A DNA stretch of 64,000 nucleotides. Source: Deroplatys truncata (lineage: Eukaryota > Arthropoda > Insecta > Mantodea > Mantidae). Under the pieces are notes generated by a model. The model made no database searches. It had not been told where the DNA came from and was given only the letters and a program-made list of their open reading frames with translations. Where the stretch lies: positions 79,725,573 to 79,789,572 of the forward strand of contig CM060986.1 of the NCBI GenBank assembly GCA_030765065.1, read 5' to 3'. The position numbers were made by a program, and so were the translations under genes. Each line of letters starts with the position of its first letter. The first letter of the stretch is position 1. Of this stretch, positions 33,919 through 45,281 are shown piece by piece.

Positions 33919-33925
33919 ATTTATA
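33919..33925 (-). promoter_or_regulatory. LTR TATA box candidate
   Basis: TATAAAT within GACTATAAATGGATCTG on the minus strand, about 530 nt into the 5' LTR and upstream of the AATAAA. The spacing suits a U3 promoter. The same motif is in the 3' LTR at 30220-30226. Confidence 0.5.
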
Positions 33926-34453
33926 GTCTCAGGCTTCTGAGGCTGCTTCCTTTCCTATTGGTCCATTTTTAGCGCGACTCGACGCGTCACTATTTCGAAT
34001 AAACTTCCAGGGTTCTCATTGGTCTAATTTTAATATAAATCGCGGCTTTTCCTACATTTACCGTTAGGTTGTCTGTCTCACTCACTTGGTCACGGCGAAT
34101 TATCAAATAATGGGACAAAGGCTCTACACCCTCGCTGTAGGAATAATAGCACTGCGACCGAAGAGAGGTAATAAAACTAGGTTTTCTGCCTTCGAAAGCA
34201 CTATTCCTGTAGCTAAAACATTCCCTCGTGGACAGTATTTTAACATAGCGCTTAAATTATTTACATTAAACCATTTATAACTCTACTAATATTAGTAATC
34301 TAGATAGATACATAATGTTAAATCACCCTTCTTAAAATATACAAACAGTATGAGAAAAAGATATTTACATAGTACGATTTAACATCAATAAAAGTTAATT
34401 AATAAATTATCTGTAATTACAGTTCTTGGGCTCGGCCTAGAGTTGCCGTTTCA

Positions 34454-36045
34454 AATAGCACTATGTTTGTTGCTTAAACGTTTCTAACCTTAGACATTAA
34501 TACCGCGTAGCACATGCACTTTATCTTGTAAATGCACTTTTAGATATAAAACTCTCAAAAAACACGTAACAAAATTGGTCTATAATAGGCGTGCGAAAAT
34601 AAAGAAGAAATATGTAGCAGTATCGAAGAGGTATGGAGGATTTATCCCAAAAGTATTGTACATACTCCTATAGCAACTAGCATTAGGAGAGTAAAGGTAT
34701 CGTCGGTATTGAGGTCCTATTCGGAGATACATCATTGTAAAATATTATAAAAGTGGAAAACTAGAAAAATAAAGGAGGAATTGAAAGCAATTTGAGTAAT
34801 TTGAAGACTTGCAGAGGCCTAAGAGACAACCAGAAACAGAAGGGCAGCGGTATTACTTCTCCAATACTACCATTTGACTGTGTTACGTACATGAGATTAA
34901 CTCCATTCAGCTGTATTTATTTTAATGTAAAGGATATGGCATTCCTTCCTTGGATGCGCTAGAGCTATACTACGTGTACAGCTCAGAAGGACAATTCTGT
35001 TATTGGATCTAGACTGTTGTCCACCACTTTGTCCGAAATATCTAACTCGACATATTGACGAGCTATGCTTTTCTCTGGAGTGAGAAAAAGTATATGTTGC
35101 TTCTTAATTCGAGAAAATAACTGTATGAAAGCTTAATTCAAGTTATTTCAACTTTCGCAGCATTAAAGAAGGAAATGGATGGTGCAGAAATCTGGTTTTC
35201 TCGCCTTTTGACACCGAGTCCTTTAATGTATACTGCATACAAGAGAAAGGGAGATCGCATACACGTCACCTCACGCGCAGCTACCTTTAAGTGTATCATG
35301 GAAACGGGGAAATATGTTCACAGTTGTGCTTTAGTACTTCTTGCCTGTAAGACATCTTGCACTGCTGGTTTGTTGCTAAATAATATTTTATTGTTGAAAA
35401 TATTATTCTAAGGATACCTTAAATCTACGGAAGTAGCAAAATACACTCTGTAAGAGGCAATGTGATATTTAATAATGCGAGTCCGTGGATTTTTATTTCA
35501 GTGTATGATATTAAATAAGTGCAATAATTTAATACGCTAAGTATGTGTTAGTGTATTAGTGCGATTATTTTTAAAGACTGATCAACAGGTGTAGTGAGAC
35601 AGTACGTTCTGCGTAGCTAAATATGAAATTATAACCACAAGGAAAATAAATATTAATAACAGTAGCAATAACATTATTAAATAAGACGGAGAAGCGAGTG
35701 TTACTGTAAAGGTGAATATGGGTTAAAAAGACAGTGCCAGCAGCAGGCAGGAAACGGGGCTGGTTTTCCCCTTATTCTAGCCAAGTGAAAAGAGAATACG
35801 CTTGGTTATGTCGCCGTTATGTCGCCTAAAAAGCAGATGTGTAGGAAAAGTCAGTGCTCTGATAGCCGCAGGCAACCAATAAGAAAGAAGGTAGAAATTA
35901 TGTGATAGTGAAATGAGTCGATAGGAAATTTGAAAGAAAGAAACAGGAGAGTTTAGGAAACACTTGTTCGTGGTATTTCCTTGGAGGTGGTTCTGAAAAC
36001 AATATGTGGACGGATAGGCGCGACTGTATGAAGCACAGCAGCAAA

Positions 36046-36084
<39 letters not shown>

Positions 36085-36198
36085 CGAGATAATATCAGGA
36101 GTCAGTTTTCAAACGGTGACGGAAAATAAACGGGCAGGAAAATGAATCAAGTCATATTAACTACTAATCCTAGATCCAAGATCCACGCAAGTCCTTAA
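34454..36198. other. No recognisable gene; (GT)n at 36049-36083
   Basis: A 78-codon open frame (35175-35411) has no known motif. A pure GT microsatellite of about 17 units lies at 36049-36083. TTAA at 36195-36198 belongs to the next element's target site. Confidence 0.45.
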
Positions 36199-37817
36199 GG
36201 TACATTTTCACATTGGAAAAAAAAAATCTATATTTTTGGACAGAATTTTTTAAATTTTTTTTCTAATGATCGGTATAATAAACAAACTATTTACACCATC
36301 AAAACTTAAAAATAATTTTTTGTAACCATAAAAAATTTCAAAATTCAAAATTTCATATATTTTTAAAACACTGTAGCTTCTATAAAAATATAGATATTTT
36401 AGACTTTAATACAGAAATTTGTTTCTATAAACATGTAAAATGATGTGAACCTCAAATAGCTCAAATAAAGTGGCTGTTTAAAATTCAAAATTCCTCTTTT
36501 TACCAATTGAATTTTGCTTTGAATGACTACAGAGTCTTTGTAATTTATGTTAAGACCATAGTAGTTGGTTCACATCATTTCCTGTCTAATAAGCTTCAAA
36601 ATGATGTTTGAATGAGGTCTGTAGCTTAATTTTAAGAGTACTAATTAGTGATTGAAAAAGGTAAAAATGTTGAAAATTTTAATTTGGAGAAATACTGCAA
36701 AGAAACTTCTACAATGTAATATGCCCAGCTAACCTATTTTTAAGCTAAAATCCTCCTGGTATGTATGCAGGACGCTCAAGCTGCAATTTCTGATCCTCAC
36801 CGAGTTTTTTTCTTCCTCGAAGATACCCCCTCTTCTGTTTTTGTTCAGGAGTGGAGTGCAGAAGACTGTTGCGCAGTTGTTGCCTATCAGCGTTGATAAT
36901 GCCTGATGTGTATTTTCCAGGATTTATTCCCAATTGCTTGAGAATTTCCAGCTCCACTTTATTGCCACAGTTGAAGTGACACACTGCATCCATAACACCT
37001 AGTTTCAGGGTAGCAACTCCCACATATGTGTCTTTTAGGCATATTTTCCATATTGTGCCATTGAAACACTAATTGTTATTCTGAGTCTTCCCATGTAGGC
37101 ATTTCGAAAGCATTTCTTTGCTAGTCAGTCTCTCATATACAGGTTTCACAGCCTTGACTATTTCTAATGGAAGGCCAGGTTTATGTTTGTAAGATTGAAG
37201 TTTATCATGGGCCTTAGCTCGTTGAAATGAGCACCAACTTTTCTTAGCTTCAGGACATCTTGCATGAAAAGGTAGATTCTTATTTGCAGATAAATGATAC
37301 AATGTAGTCCAGATTGCCTTATACATCGTTTCACTGCTGGAAGTGTTTTCTCTCAGGGCTATTCCAAAATAATTTTGCATCTTATCTATCATTTTACCTG
37401 TCAACTTTCCTTTTCCACCCAGATTCTTTCCTAATGCAAGTTTTCGAAGCGCTGTTCCTAATCTTTTTTGATAATGGCCTATGCATTCAAGTTTTATTAC
37501 GGATTGCCATTGTATGATTGCATTCCGTTACAACTTTATAGCTCTTGGAATCCCCATTACCAAGAAACCTTACATATTGAAGGCCAAATTGGTAAAATCC
37601 TTGCAAATATCACTTACAACTTAGTGTCACGCCCACTTTTGCTCGGAGTAACAGTGCAGGTTGGTACTAATTGTTAAATTAACCCACTTCTGGTAAGAAT
37701 TGGCATACAAACTATACATGTTTGAAAACTAGAAACTCAAGGCTATTATATGACGTGAAAAACAAAAACTTGGAAATTTTGAAAAAAAAATTGCCATTCC
37801 CAACGTGAAAATGTACC
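36199..37817 (-). mobile_element. TTAA-flanked DNA transposon (Kolobok/Mutator-like), degenerate
   Basis: 1619 bp bounded by terminal inverted repeats GGTACATTTTCACATTGG (36199-36216) and CCAACGTGAAAATGTACC (37800-37817), 17 of 18 matching. Each is directly flanked by TTAA (36195-36198 and 37818-37821). It carries the C-terminal part of a transposase on the minus strand. TTAA target sites are used by the piggyBac and Kolobok superfamilies; the protein does not look like piggyBac. It is too short for an autonomous element, so it is internally deleted. Confidence 0.8.
36745..37540 (-). pseudogene. Mutator-like-domain transposase C-terminus, one stop
   Basis: The minus-strand frame contains KLECIGHYQKRLGTALRKL (about 37430-37490), then MIDKMQNYFGIALREN, SANKNLPFHARCPEAKKSWC and KPVYERLTSKEMLSKCLHGKTQN. 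A TAG follows at 37069-37071, then the same frame continues LKLGVMDAVCHFNCG, KQLGINPGKYTSG and YIPGGF to its natural stop at 36745. This order matches the Mutator-like transposase domain (PF20700-type) common in insect transposons. The N-terminal half is absent. One premature stop and the truncation make it inactive. Assignment to Kolobok rests on the TTAA ends and is inference. Confidence 0.75.
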
Positions 37818-37821
37818 TTAA

Positions 37822-39654
37822 GCTAACATCGAACCCGAGACCATTCCTGCAAATTCCGTGCTGCATAATCGCAGCACGGCAACCGCATGGCACCGCCGCA
37901 GTAGTGAAAATAAATTTGTTCTTTTTCACATGAGATAGAATATACAGTAATATCCAAATTCCCATATCATACTTAAGACGCGGGGGGGGGGTCTGTAGTG
38001 TTACCAGATTACAAACTTTTTGAATAGGAACCGAGGTCTGGAAACAATTTCCCTCCTTACAAGCTAAAAAAACACCGCCATACCACGCGTTCAACTCTCC
38101 TGCGTCTACTACGTCAGCGGGTGTAGCGTTGTTGCATTTCATAAGGACACTCCACATGGTGACAGAGCACTTCAACACAAATCTTTTATTTGTGTATTGT
38201 GTTCAGGTTCACATGCTCACAAACATCTTGAAGTCCAAGATCCGTCGCTGTCATATTCTGCGCAAGCGGAATCTCCTAATCCCAATTCCTGATCTGGCCC
38301 TACAGGAAATAACTCATCAGAGAAAAATTTGATGAATGTGCAGGCCATTCACTTGTGCCGCCACAACCTATCCACCCTCGCCAGTCGTGCCTCGAGATAA
38401 TGCAACAGGCATTTCAACTACTTGTCTTTTTATGTATATACTATTTGAAATACCCGTGGTTTGACAGTTTATTCCTACAACATTTACCCTTAGGATGCAC
38501 TTACGCAATAGCCTTGCGTTTCTTTCGGGGCATTTAAATGTATTACACAAGATACTTAAAAGAGTTAATTAAAACTATCGGGGCTCTATAAAGAACAAAT
38601 AAATAAATAATAACATTATGCAAAAGCGCTGCTGAAAAAACTAATACCACAGCTCGTAATGATGATGCAGCTGAGCGACTTCCACGTTGTTACATTCGGA
38701 TTGCCTAGTCGGTATTTATAGAGAAAATCTCGGTTGGGAAGAAATAATAGCAGTTTAAGCAACAGAAACATAACCTTTTCATTCTCAATAACCACATACA
38801 TTGAACTACTAAGAAAATACACGAAACAAAATAAAATGAAGGCCAAAATTAATGTACAAAGAAAGGAAGAACAATAAGAAGCAGTACTTAAACTAGTTTG
38901 ATGCTATTGTTGCTATCGATGCTCATTGTCATTTTATATATCACTCAGTTTTTGTTTTATGTTTATAAAAGCACCACAAACTTCCCATAGAGAAAGAAAT
39001 CCGCTGCTTAGAGAAAAATGAGAAACCACAAATTATAATAAGTGAATATCCGGACATCGGAGTATAATTGCAGAATGAATGGATATGAACGTCGACTTAT
39101 TTATTACTCTTATGTTAGCAATGTTTGAGCATTGTGTATCAATACGCATATAAATAATCATATGAAGATAAAAAAAAATAAGAAGTGGTATTTTGTCTAC
39201 TTTGATGCTGTTGCTGTTATCATAGTCCAATATAAGTAGTTCAGAATACTGTTAATTTTTTTACCAAGCCCTTATTTGCACATTCATAGCATCAAGTGGT
39301 ACAGATCTTATAATTTTATTTGTTTGACTGTATCATTACTCCATGATCAATGTCAGAGAGGAGATAAACGAATAATATGTGATCTTGCTGTTCCTTTGTG
39401 AGACCGTGAAAGCCTAAGTAATTATTCTTATGTTGGCAATATTCAACCTATTACGAGTACGTTGAGAAAAATATAGATCTTGCGAGTTTTGTAGACGTTA
39501 TATAAAATTAAATAACTAATCGTGTGAAAATGGGCCGGAGTCTGGAAGTCTAAGCTAGACAGTAATTTTTGCCGTGTGCCAAAGGTTACCTGTGCCAAGT
39601 TTGGTCGAAATCGGTGCAACGGTGTAGAAGCCTATAAGGAACACACACACTTAT
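37822..39654. other. No firm gene; weak exon-like stretch near 38207
   Basis: At 38207 a pyrimidine-rich CTTTTATTTGTGTATTGTGTTCAG resembles a 3' splice site. It is followed by 42 open codons (VHMLTNILKSKIRRCHILRK...) to a stop at about 38330. It matches nothing I know, so the exon reading is weak. A C-rich spot at 37980 and otherwise AT-rich DNA complete the stretch. Confidence 0.25.
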
Positions 39655-39890
39655 ATAACACCCTTTAACCGGATAGGTTATATAGGACGATGAATGAATT
39701 AAATGGGTGAAATAAAGCTCAAATAATCCCGGGGCCTCATGGAGCTTTAATTTACCCAACATTCAACTTTTCAGGATAAGGGAAGAAACACAAAAACCTT
39801 ATCCGGTTAAGTCATCCTAAACGAGATTCGAACTCGGATTCTCTGGAATGTGAGGCAGACACGCCACCCCTACAATATGAAGGTGGACTT
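39655..39890 (-). repeat. tRNA-derived SINE
   Basis: On the minus strand GGTGGCGTGTCTGCC (box A-like) is followed by CCGAGTTCGAATCTCG (box B). The body contains AACCGGATAAGG, which recurs inverted as AACCGGATAGGTTATATAGG near 39668. Just upstream, 39590-39640 carries GCCAAGTTTGGTCGAAATCGGTGCAACGG followed by CACACACA, a phrase common in dispersed insect repeats. Confidence 0.5.
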
Positions 39891-40324
39891 CTACATGTCT
39901 TGCGAAATGTTCAATGGCATATCAAGAGCTCTTCAAATATATCCTGAAGGAAAATCCAATACGTGCAACCCGAGTGGCGAGGTGACAAGGTATGTACTAA
40001 CTACACTACCGCCCAGAAACCCTTCCCACACACTGATGTGTCGTTTCTGAAAGCCACAAGCCACATAGCTCACTGGAGCAATATCAATGGGAAAGCTAAA
40101 CGCACGTTGTAATGGTGTTTTACTTGTAGCGGGAGACCGGTATATTCCCGGATTACCTTTTCGAAATGTGAGCACTTGATCCCCCGCCATAAGCCCTCAA
40201 AGCGTGTAATAGGAATCTAAAGCAGCCTCTAAAACTGTATATAACTCTGTTAGCTATACTTCCTTTATTTTCTAGCTGGCTTTATAGAATATACAAATAT
40301 TTATAGTGGGCAGAGGGAACAGTG
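39891..40324 (-). repeat. Probable second tRNA-like repeat
   Basis: Minus-strand GGGCGGTAGTGTAGTTAGTAC (about 40000) followed by CTCGGGTTGCACG resembles a decayed box A/box B pair. An open frame at 39933-40190 follows repeat composition only. Boundaries unclear. Confidence 0.35.
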
Positions 40325-41015
40325 TACCATCCAAAAATTCCATTTCGCATGTTTAGAATCTTCTGAATCCATTTAAAGCTGCACGCGCATAACTCAACAA
40401 AATGTGGATAAATACCAAGGTAAGTATTTAAGTCTAAACTATTCAAAGGTCGCAAAGATTTTCAAGAAAATAACTCCTTAACAAATTATCCTTTATACAG
40501 ACAAATCTTAGTCATTTTTAATTCTCTCAAAAACGACTAACGAATTTAATTGAACTTCCATATGTTCAAGCTATTTGCAGGATGTTCAAAATGTATACCT
40601 TGAATTTCCTACAAAATGAGGTTCTCTTCATTTAGAATGAACTTTGTATAACTTAAATGATAAAACATAAAAGATCGGCAATACTTCGGAACAAATGTAG
40701 ATATGTAAAAAACAATATTTATAAAACGCTTTTTTTGCACTATTTACCATTTCAGTCCTATTCGTGACTAGGGTTTGAATTGTCCTTTAGTATTATATAT
40801 TTTGGAGTGCTAAGACACCATTCATCAGTCATTTCTCGCGATGACATGCAAAATGTATGGAATTTAAAAGTCAGTATATAGTGACCTGCTTTTTAAACAT
40901 TCGACCATCACTTCAGCCTTCTGTATCACTCTTGTACCTACAAGGAAATTATGATGAAATTATTTTGGGAAAGTTTTATCTGGATTAACATTAAGCTTCT
41001 CTAAGAATGGTTTGC
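40325..41015 (-). repeat. R-family copy, minus strand, diverged
   Basis: Reversed R blocks: CCATCCAAAAATTCCATTTCGC, GCACGCGCATAACTCAACAAAATG, ACAAATTATCCTTTATACAG, AAAACATAAAAGATCG, and near the right end TTCTCTAAGAATGGTTTG. The CA tract is nearly gone. More diverged than its neighbours. Confidence 0.6.
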
Positions 41016-41023
41016 GCAAGATA

Positions 41024-41442
41024 TATAAAAATATCTGATGTGTTACATTCACATGACTTTCTCTACTCTTGTACAAACTATTTTTACAAACGCTTATTCT
41101 CCATCTGTTTCATATTAATGGAGATAAGCATTTGCAGAAACGATCTTTTGACATGCAAAGAGAATTACATTTTACACATAGCGACCGGCTCTAAAAATAT
41201 ATGTCTACCGTTTAAGGTCTACTATGTTCCCCTTGTTTTGTATTTGCAAGAGCAATATAAGCACATATATATCTCTTAATAGCTGGTTGCTATGTGCAGC
41301 ACCATTCTGTTTGCCACAAATTAAACTCTTTGCATATCCAAGACAAAAAAATGAATAACGAATTCCCATTTAGAAAATAAGTATTGAAAAATTTAAGGGA
41401 ATAACAAGCAGTATCTCGAAAATGGTTCACTCAACAAAAAAA
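41024..41442 (+). repeat. R-family head-only copy
   Basis: Begins AAAATATCTGATGTGTTACATTCACATGAC and stops at AAATGGTTCACTCAACAAAAAA, abutting the next full copy. Same arrangement as 12225-12598. Confidence 0.8.
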
Positions 41443-42330
41443 ATCTGATGTGTTACACTCACATGACTTTCTCTACTCTTGTACAATCTAATTTTACAAA
41501 CGCCTATTCTCCATATGCTTCATGTTAATCGAGATATCGAGATGTCAATCTTATTGGTAATTTTCTTGTAGATGCAAGGGGAATATGGTAGCTTTTAAGC
41601 GATGGTCAAATATTTTAACGCTGGTTGCTATGTGTCGCATTCCATTCTCTTTGCAAGTCCAGGACATAAAAAAATGAATAACGAATTTGAGAAAAAGTAT
41701 AAGTATTGGAAAATTTAAGGGAATAACAAGCAATATCTCGAAAACGGTTCACTCAACAAAAGAAATGTATATAACATAAGTTGTGTATTTTAACGAGATC
41801 TACATTTTTTGTGTAGTAAAAGTTTGTCTATCTCTTATGGTTTACCAGTTATGCAAAAGTCGTTCACAATGAAGAATACTTTTGGAGACATTCCCAGAAA
41901 ATTCGAGATATACATTTCATTTCTCATGACATTATCTTAAACATATGATATTTTAATCAAAATCGTTAGAGCCATTTTTGAGAAAATTAAAATTTTCGAA
42001 AAATGTTCCATGTAAAGGGTAGTCTGGAGTGGGGGGATTTTCTTGAAAACCTTCGTGTCGCATCTCTGGAAGATACTGAACCTAAATACCAAGTTTGGTG
42101 TTTATCCGACTGTTCGTTTTTGAGTTATGCTGTTCACAGACACACACACACACAGACACACACACACACAGACACACACACACACACACACACGGACATG
42201 TTTCCAAAAATGCGTTTTTTGGATTCAGGAGGTCTCAAAACATGTATTTCCGGTGAAATCTCGGTATCGAATTTTTGGGTGGAATGCAATACTTCCCCTA
42301 CTTACTATACGTAGTAGAGAAAGTAAAAAT
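41436..42330 (+). repeat. R-family full-length copy
   Basis: Complete from AAATCTGATGTGTTACACTC to GTAGTAGAGAAAGTAAAAAT, with a CA/GACA tract at 42138-42193 and intact tail palindrome (42294-42327). Very similar to 12594-13501. Confidence 0.85.
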
Positions 42331-42696
42331 TATATAACATAAATTGTGTATTTTCACGCGAGCTGCATTTTTGTGTAGTAAAATTTTTGTCTATCTCTTA
42401 TGGTTTACCAGTTACGCAAAAGTCGTTCACAATGAAGAACACTTTTGGAGACATTCCCAGAAAATTCAAAATATACATTTTATTTGTCATAAAAATATCT
42501 TAAACATTATATTTTAATCAAAATCGTTAGAGCCATTTTTGAGAAAATAAAAATTTTCGACAAATCTTCCATGTAAAGGGTAATCTGGGGTGGGGGGATT
42601 TTCTTGAAAACCTTCGTGTCGCATCCTTGGAGGATACTGAACCTAAATACCAAGTTTGGTGTTTATCGGACTGTTCGTTTCTGAGTTATGCTGTTC

Positions 42697-42743
<47 letters not shown>

Positions 42744-42914
42744 CACACACACACAGACAGACACACAGACAGACAACACGGACATGTTTCCAAAAATGCT
42801 TTTTTTGTATTCAGGGGGTCTCAAACATGTATTTCCGGTGAAATCTCGGTATCGAATTTTTGGGTGGAATACAATACTTCCGCTACTTACTATACGTAGT
42901 AGAGAAAGTAATAA
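42330..42914 (+). repeat. R-family tandem partial copy with (CAGA)n
   Basis: Restarts at ATATAACATAAATTGTG, matching the position after AAATGTATATAACAT of the previous copy. The microsatellite is expanded as (CAGA)n at 42697-42741 plus mixed CA, a different expansion of the same seed. Ends GTAGTAGAGAAAGTAATAA. Confidence 0.85.
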
Positions 42915-43510
42915 ATGGGTAAAGAGAGTAATGTGAATGTAACAAGACGGATGTTTAAGCTGATTAACAGTATAGTGGTCAGTCAAGGATTCTTGCTTGC
43001 AGAGATACAACTTATTTCTCCCTATTGATAAACCTTCGTCATTCATTTTGTAGACATAACGTTACAAATTCAATATTTACTTATTTGTACTAAGCTCATT
43101 ACAAAGCTTATACAACTTGGAGCAAATCCAGATTTTATCCAACCCATACCAAGTAGTACATTAAATACTTTTCCCGTCTATTAAGTTCACTGTTACAGTT
43201 CTTGGTTTTAATTATCTCTACTAAACTTTACAACCAGTTTATTATACATGCGCATTTACAAGGTTTTTATAATCAAACTATTTATTTTGATTAAATTGCA
43301 AATTAAAGATAAATTGATAGATGAAGGCATGCTTAAGTCAGTCTAAAGGAGGAAACTTATTTAAATTATTTTCTGTATTGATTAGAGGCAAAATTAAATG
43401 GCTATAAGAAAATAAAAATTTAGTTTATTGGACTACAGTCGTTCACTTATTTTGTGGACTTCACGTAACATTACTCTGGCAACTTTATCTGGAGCATCTA
43501 AAACTAATTG
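42915..43510. other. No recognisable feature
   Basis: AT-rich, unassigned. Confidence 0.45.
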
Positions 43511-43795
43511 TATGGACGCTCTTTAACTGCTATGGCTCTTAGCGTGCCATTCTATATTGGGCGTGAAAGACCGCAAATTTTGCTCAGAGGTCTATTCATC
43601 AGATAGGAGGTTCTTTTTACGTGCCGTAAATCTACGACACGGGACCACCGGCTTTTATTTACCTTCTGAAGGAAGCCATGTTAAGGATTTTTACGCCCAA
43701 AAAATTCCATCGGTCTCCGCCCGGTTTGAACACGCGACCTCGGGAACTGGAGGCTAGAATCGTACCCCTAGACTACAGAACGACCTGGATCATCT
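43511..43795 (-). mobile_element. tRNA-derived SINE (family S1), minus strand
   Basis: Reverse-strand counterpart of 23115-23390: GGACGCTCTTTAACTGC at its 3' side, then GCCATTCTATATTGGGCGTGAAAGACC, CGTAAATCTACGACACGGGACC, CTTCTGAAGGAAGCCATGTTAAGG, and box B (GGTTTGAACACGCGACCTC on plus) near 43725. Diverged from the other copy by scattered substitutions. Confidence 0.7.
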
Positions 43796-44749
43796 AGATT
43801 ACAGGGAATATGACTTATATCCATAACTTGCGTTTTATTCATAAGTATAGCTGAAGAGAAGGACGTTGGCAATGTAACACATAAGTTTTGAAAGTGCATA
43901 TAAAAGGAACAACGATGTAGCAGAGAGTCAAGGATGCGGCAAAAACTCTTGGTTCTGTGCAGTGTGTTTGCGTCAGTTGAGAAGCAATAGGTAAATCACA
44001 GAACTTTTTACTGCAATCTTCAGTAATCACAGCTTGTACTTGCAGAGAATGTGTAAACACTGTGTTGAACACAACTTTGAAAGAAACAATTTTAACCACC
44101 TTCACCTCCGCTTATAGTCAGCTAAACTTGAGAACAAAATTGGGTTTATACTTGGGTAAAGATATCCATAGAGCGGAGATTAGAATTTCCGAACAATAAG
44201 ATGCCGCCTCAAGCTGAGGGGCTCGAATATCATGTAAGGTTAATTTGTAAGGTTCTGACTTTACAGGAAAAAGTCGATAAATATTCGTTTTTTCTTATTT
44301 CTTTTCAATTTCAGTAGCATTTATATAATACGGTAGATCTATATCAAGATATCAGAAAAAATACACATTTGACGGTCTTCTGAAAACAATTATAAAAAGC
44401 ACTTTCAGAAAAACTTCCCGCGAGTCTCTGCATGTACCTATGAATAGAGCAACCAAAAACTAATAGTAGGATAAATATCAAACCTAGGATTTGCAGAATT
44501 TTTAACTATCCAAGATTTTCCCAACTTTCCAAAGAACGCGGCGGTAACCAGTTTGATTAAAATTCTTTTCTGGGGACAAATTTTATACAAAATGATTCAT
44601 GACTTCTGCAATAAACTTTCACAAAGAGGATTTTTTTCATCAAACGATATTGGTTGATGCCTTGTTTAGGGCTATGTGATCCAAAGATTACATAAGCTCA
44701 TTTATTATTCTACTAGGAACAACGTAAATTAAACGAAAAAATAATTCAG
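43796..44749. other. No recognisable gene
   Basis: An 88-codon open frame (43839-44105, minus) has no known motif. Otherwise unassigned. Confidence 0.4.
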
Positions 44750-45075
44750 AGAAGGCTTTCAAAGTGTTCACTTTCGGCCTCAATACATTCATGGTACCGT
44801 CGTTCCATTGGCTGTCGAACTCTCTCCAATATGTGCATCCTTTGACAGCGTATATGCGCACAATCAGTTCTTCCCTAGTGTCAACTGGGGGTGGCATACA
44901 CCACTCTCTTAACATGTTCCTAAAGAAAGAAGTCAAGCGGAATTAAGTCGGGCGATCGCAACAGGTCCTCCTCTCTCTATCCATTTCTTCCTGTAGGTGC
45001 TGAGTAGTTCTCTCACGGTATGGCTGAGGTGTGGCGGAGCCCCGTCATACTGGAACCACATACCTTTCACGGTAT
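44750..45075 (-). pseudogene. DD41D-like transposase C-terminal fragment
   Basis: On the minus strand MWFQYDGAPPHLSHTVRELL carries the second catalytic Asp (about 45050), followed by KKWIERGGPVAIA. After a stop and frameshift comes CMPPPVDTREELIVRI (about 44850-44900). A further shifted frame gives RVRQPMERRYHECIEAE...HFESLL, the usual C-terminus. The third catalytic motif (SPDLxPLDF) is lost in the damaged stretch at 44935-44960. No terminal repeat was matched, so only the 3' half of a dead element is visible. It differs enough from 18951-20515 to be another lineage. Confidence 0.75.
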
Positions 45076-45243
45076 ATGATTCACTTCTAAGGCGAAGAAA
45101 CCACTACGTTGCATTCGTTTTTAATGATTAGAGTTACAGTAAACAGTGCTTGTTTACAGTATTTACATAAATAACATAAAATACTTCAACAATTATATAT
45201 ATTATTTGCACCACATATACAGTATAATAGCTCTATAACAATA

Positions 45244-45281
<38 letters not shown>

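Larger units (their letters stand above)
29616..34453 (-). mobile_element. Young pol-depleted LTR retrotransposon (Gypsy-type)
   Basis: A 4.84-kb element reads on the minus strand, bounded by two nearly identical direct LTRs (33315-34453, 5'; 29616-30756, 3'). A primer-binding site lies 3 nt inside the 5' LTR. The interior holds a long coiled-coil ORF (31762-33021) and only the C-terminal end of an integrase (31170-31379). Protease, reverse transcriptase, RNase H and the integrase core are absent. By eye the LTRs differ by about five substitutions and one 2-bp indel, so insertion is recent. The deleted form was probably mobilised by enzymes from another element (inference). Flanking bases ACTA (29612-29615) and AATA (34454-34457) do not form an exact target duplication. 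Confidence 0.85.
33315..34453 (-). repeat. 5' LTR
   Basis: 1139 bp, same ends and internal 112-bp-period duplication as the 3' LTR. Differences seen: TTACC versus TGACC near 33872, a 2-bp deletion in GACGCGTC(TA)ACTATTTC, two changes in the AGGG(A/T)TCTCATTGGTC(C/T)AA block, and CTCGG(G/C)CTAG near the end. Confidence 0.9.

Noticed and set aside
30389..34280. Identical 64-codon plus frames at 30389-30583 and 34086-34280
   Set aside because: Both lie in the two LTRs; identity reflects LTR duplication, not a conserved gene.
10031..42936. Open frames rich in Thr-His or Cys-Val across CA/GT tracts (for example 10044-10256, 13280-13486, 42656-42936)
   Set aside because: Microsatellites inside R repeats keep frames open by composition; the same frame recurs only because R recurs.
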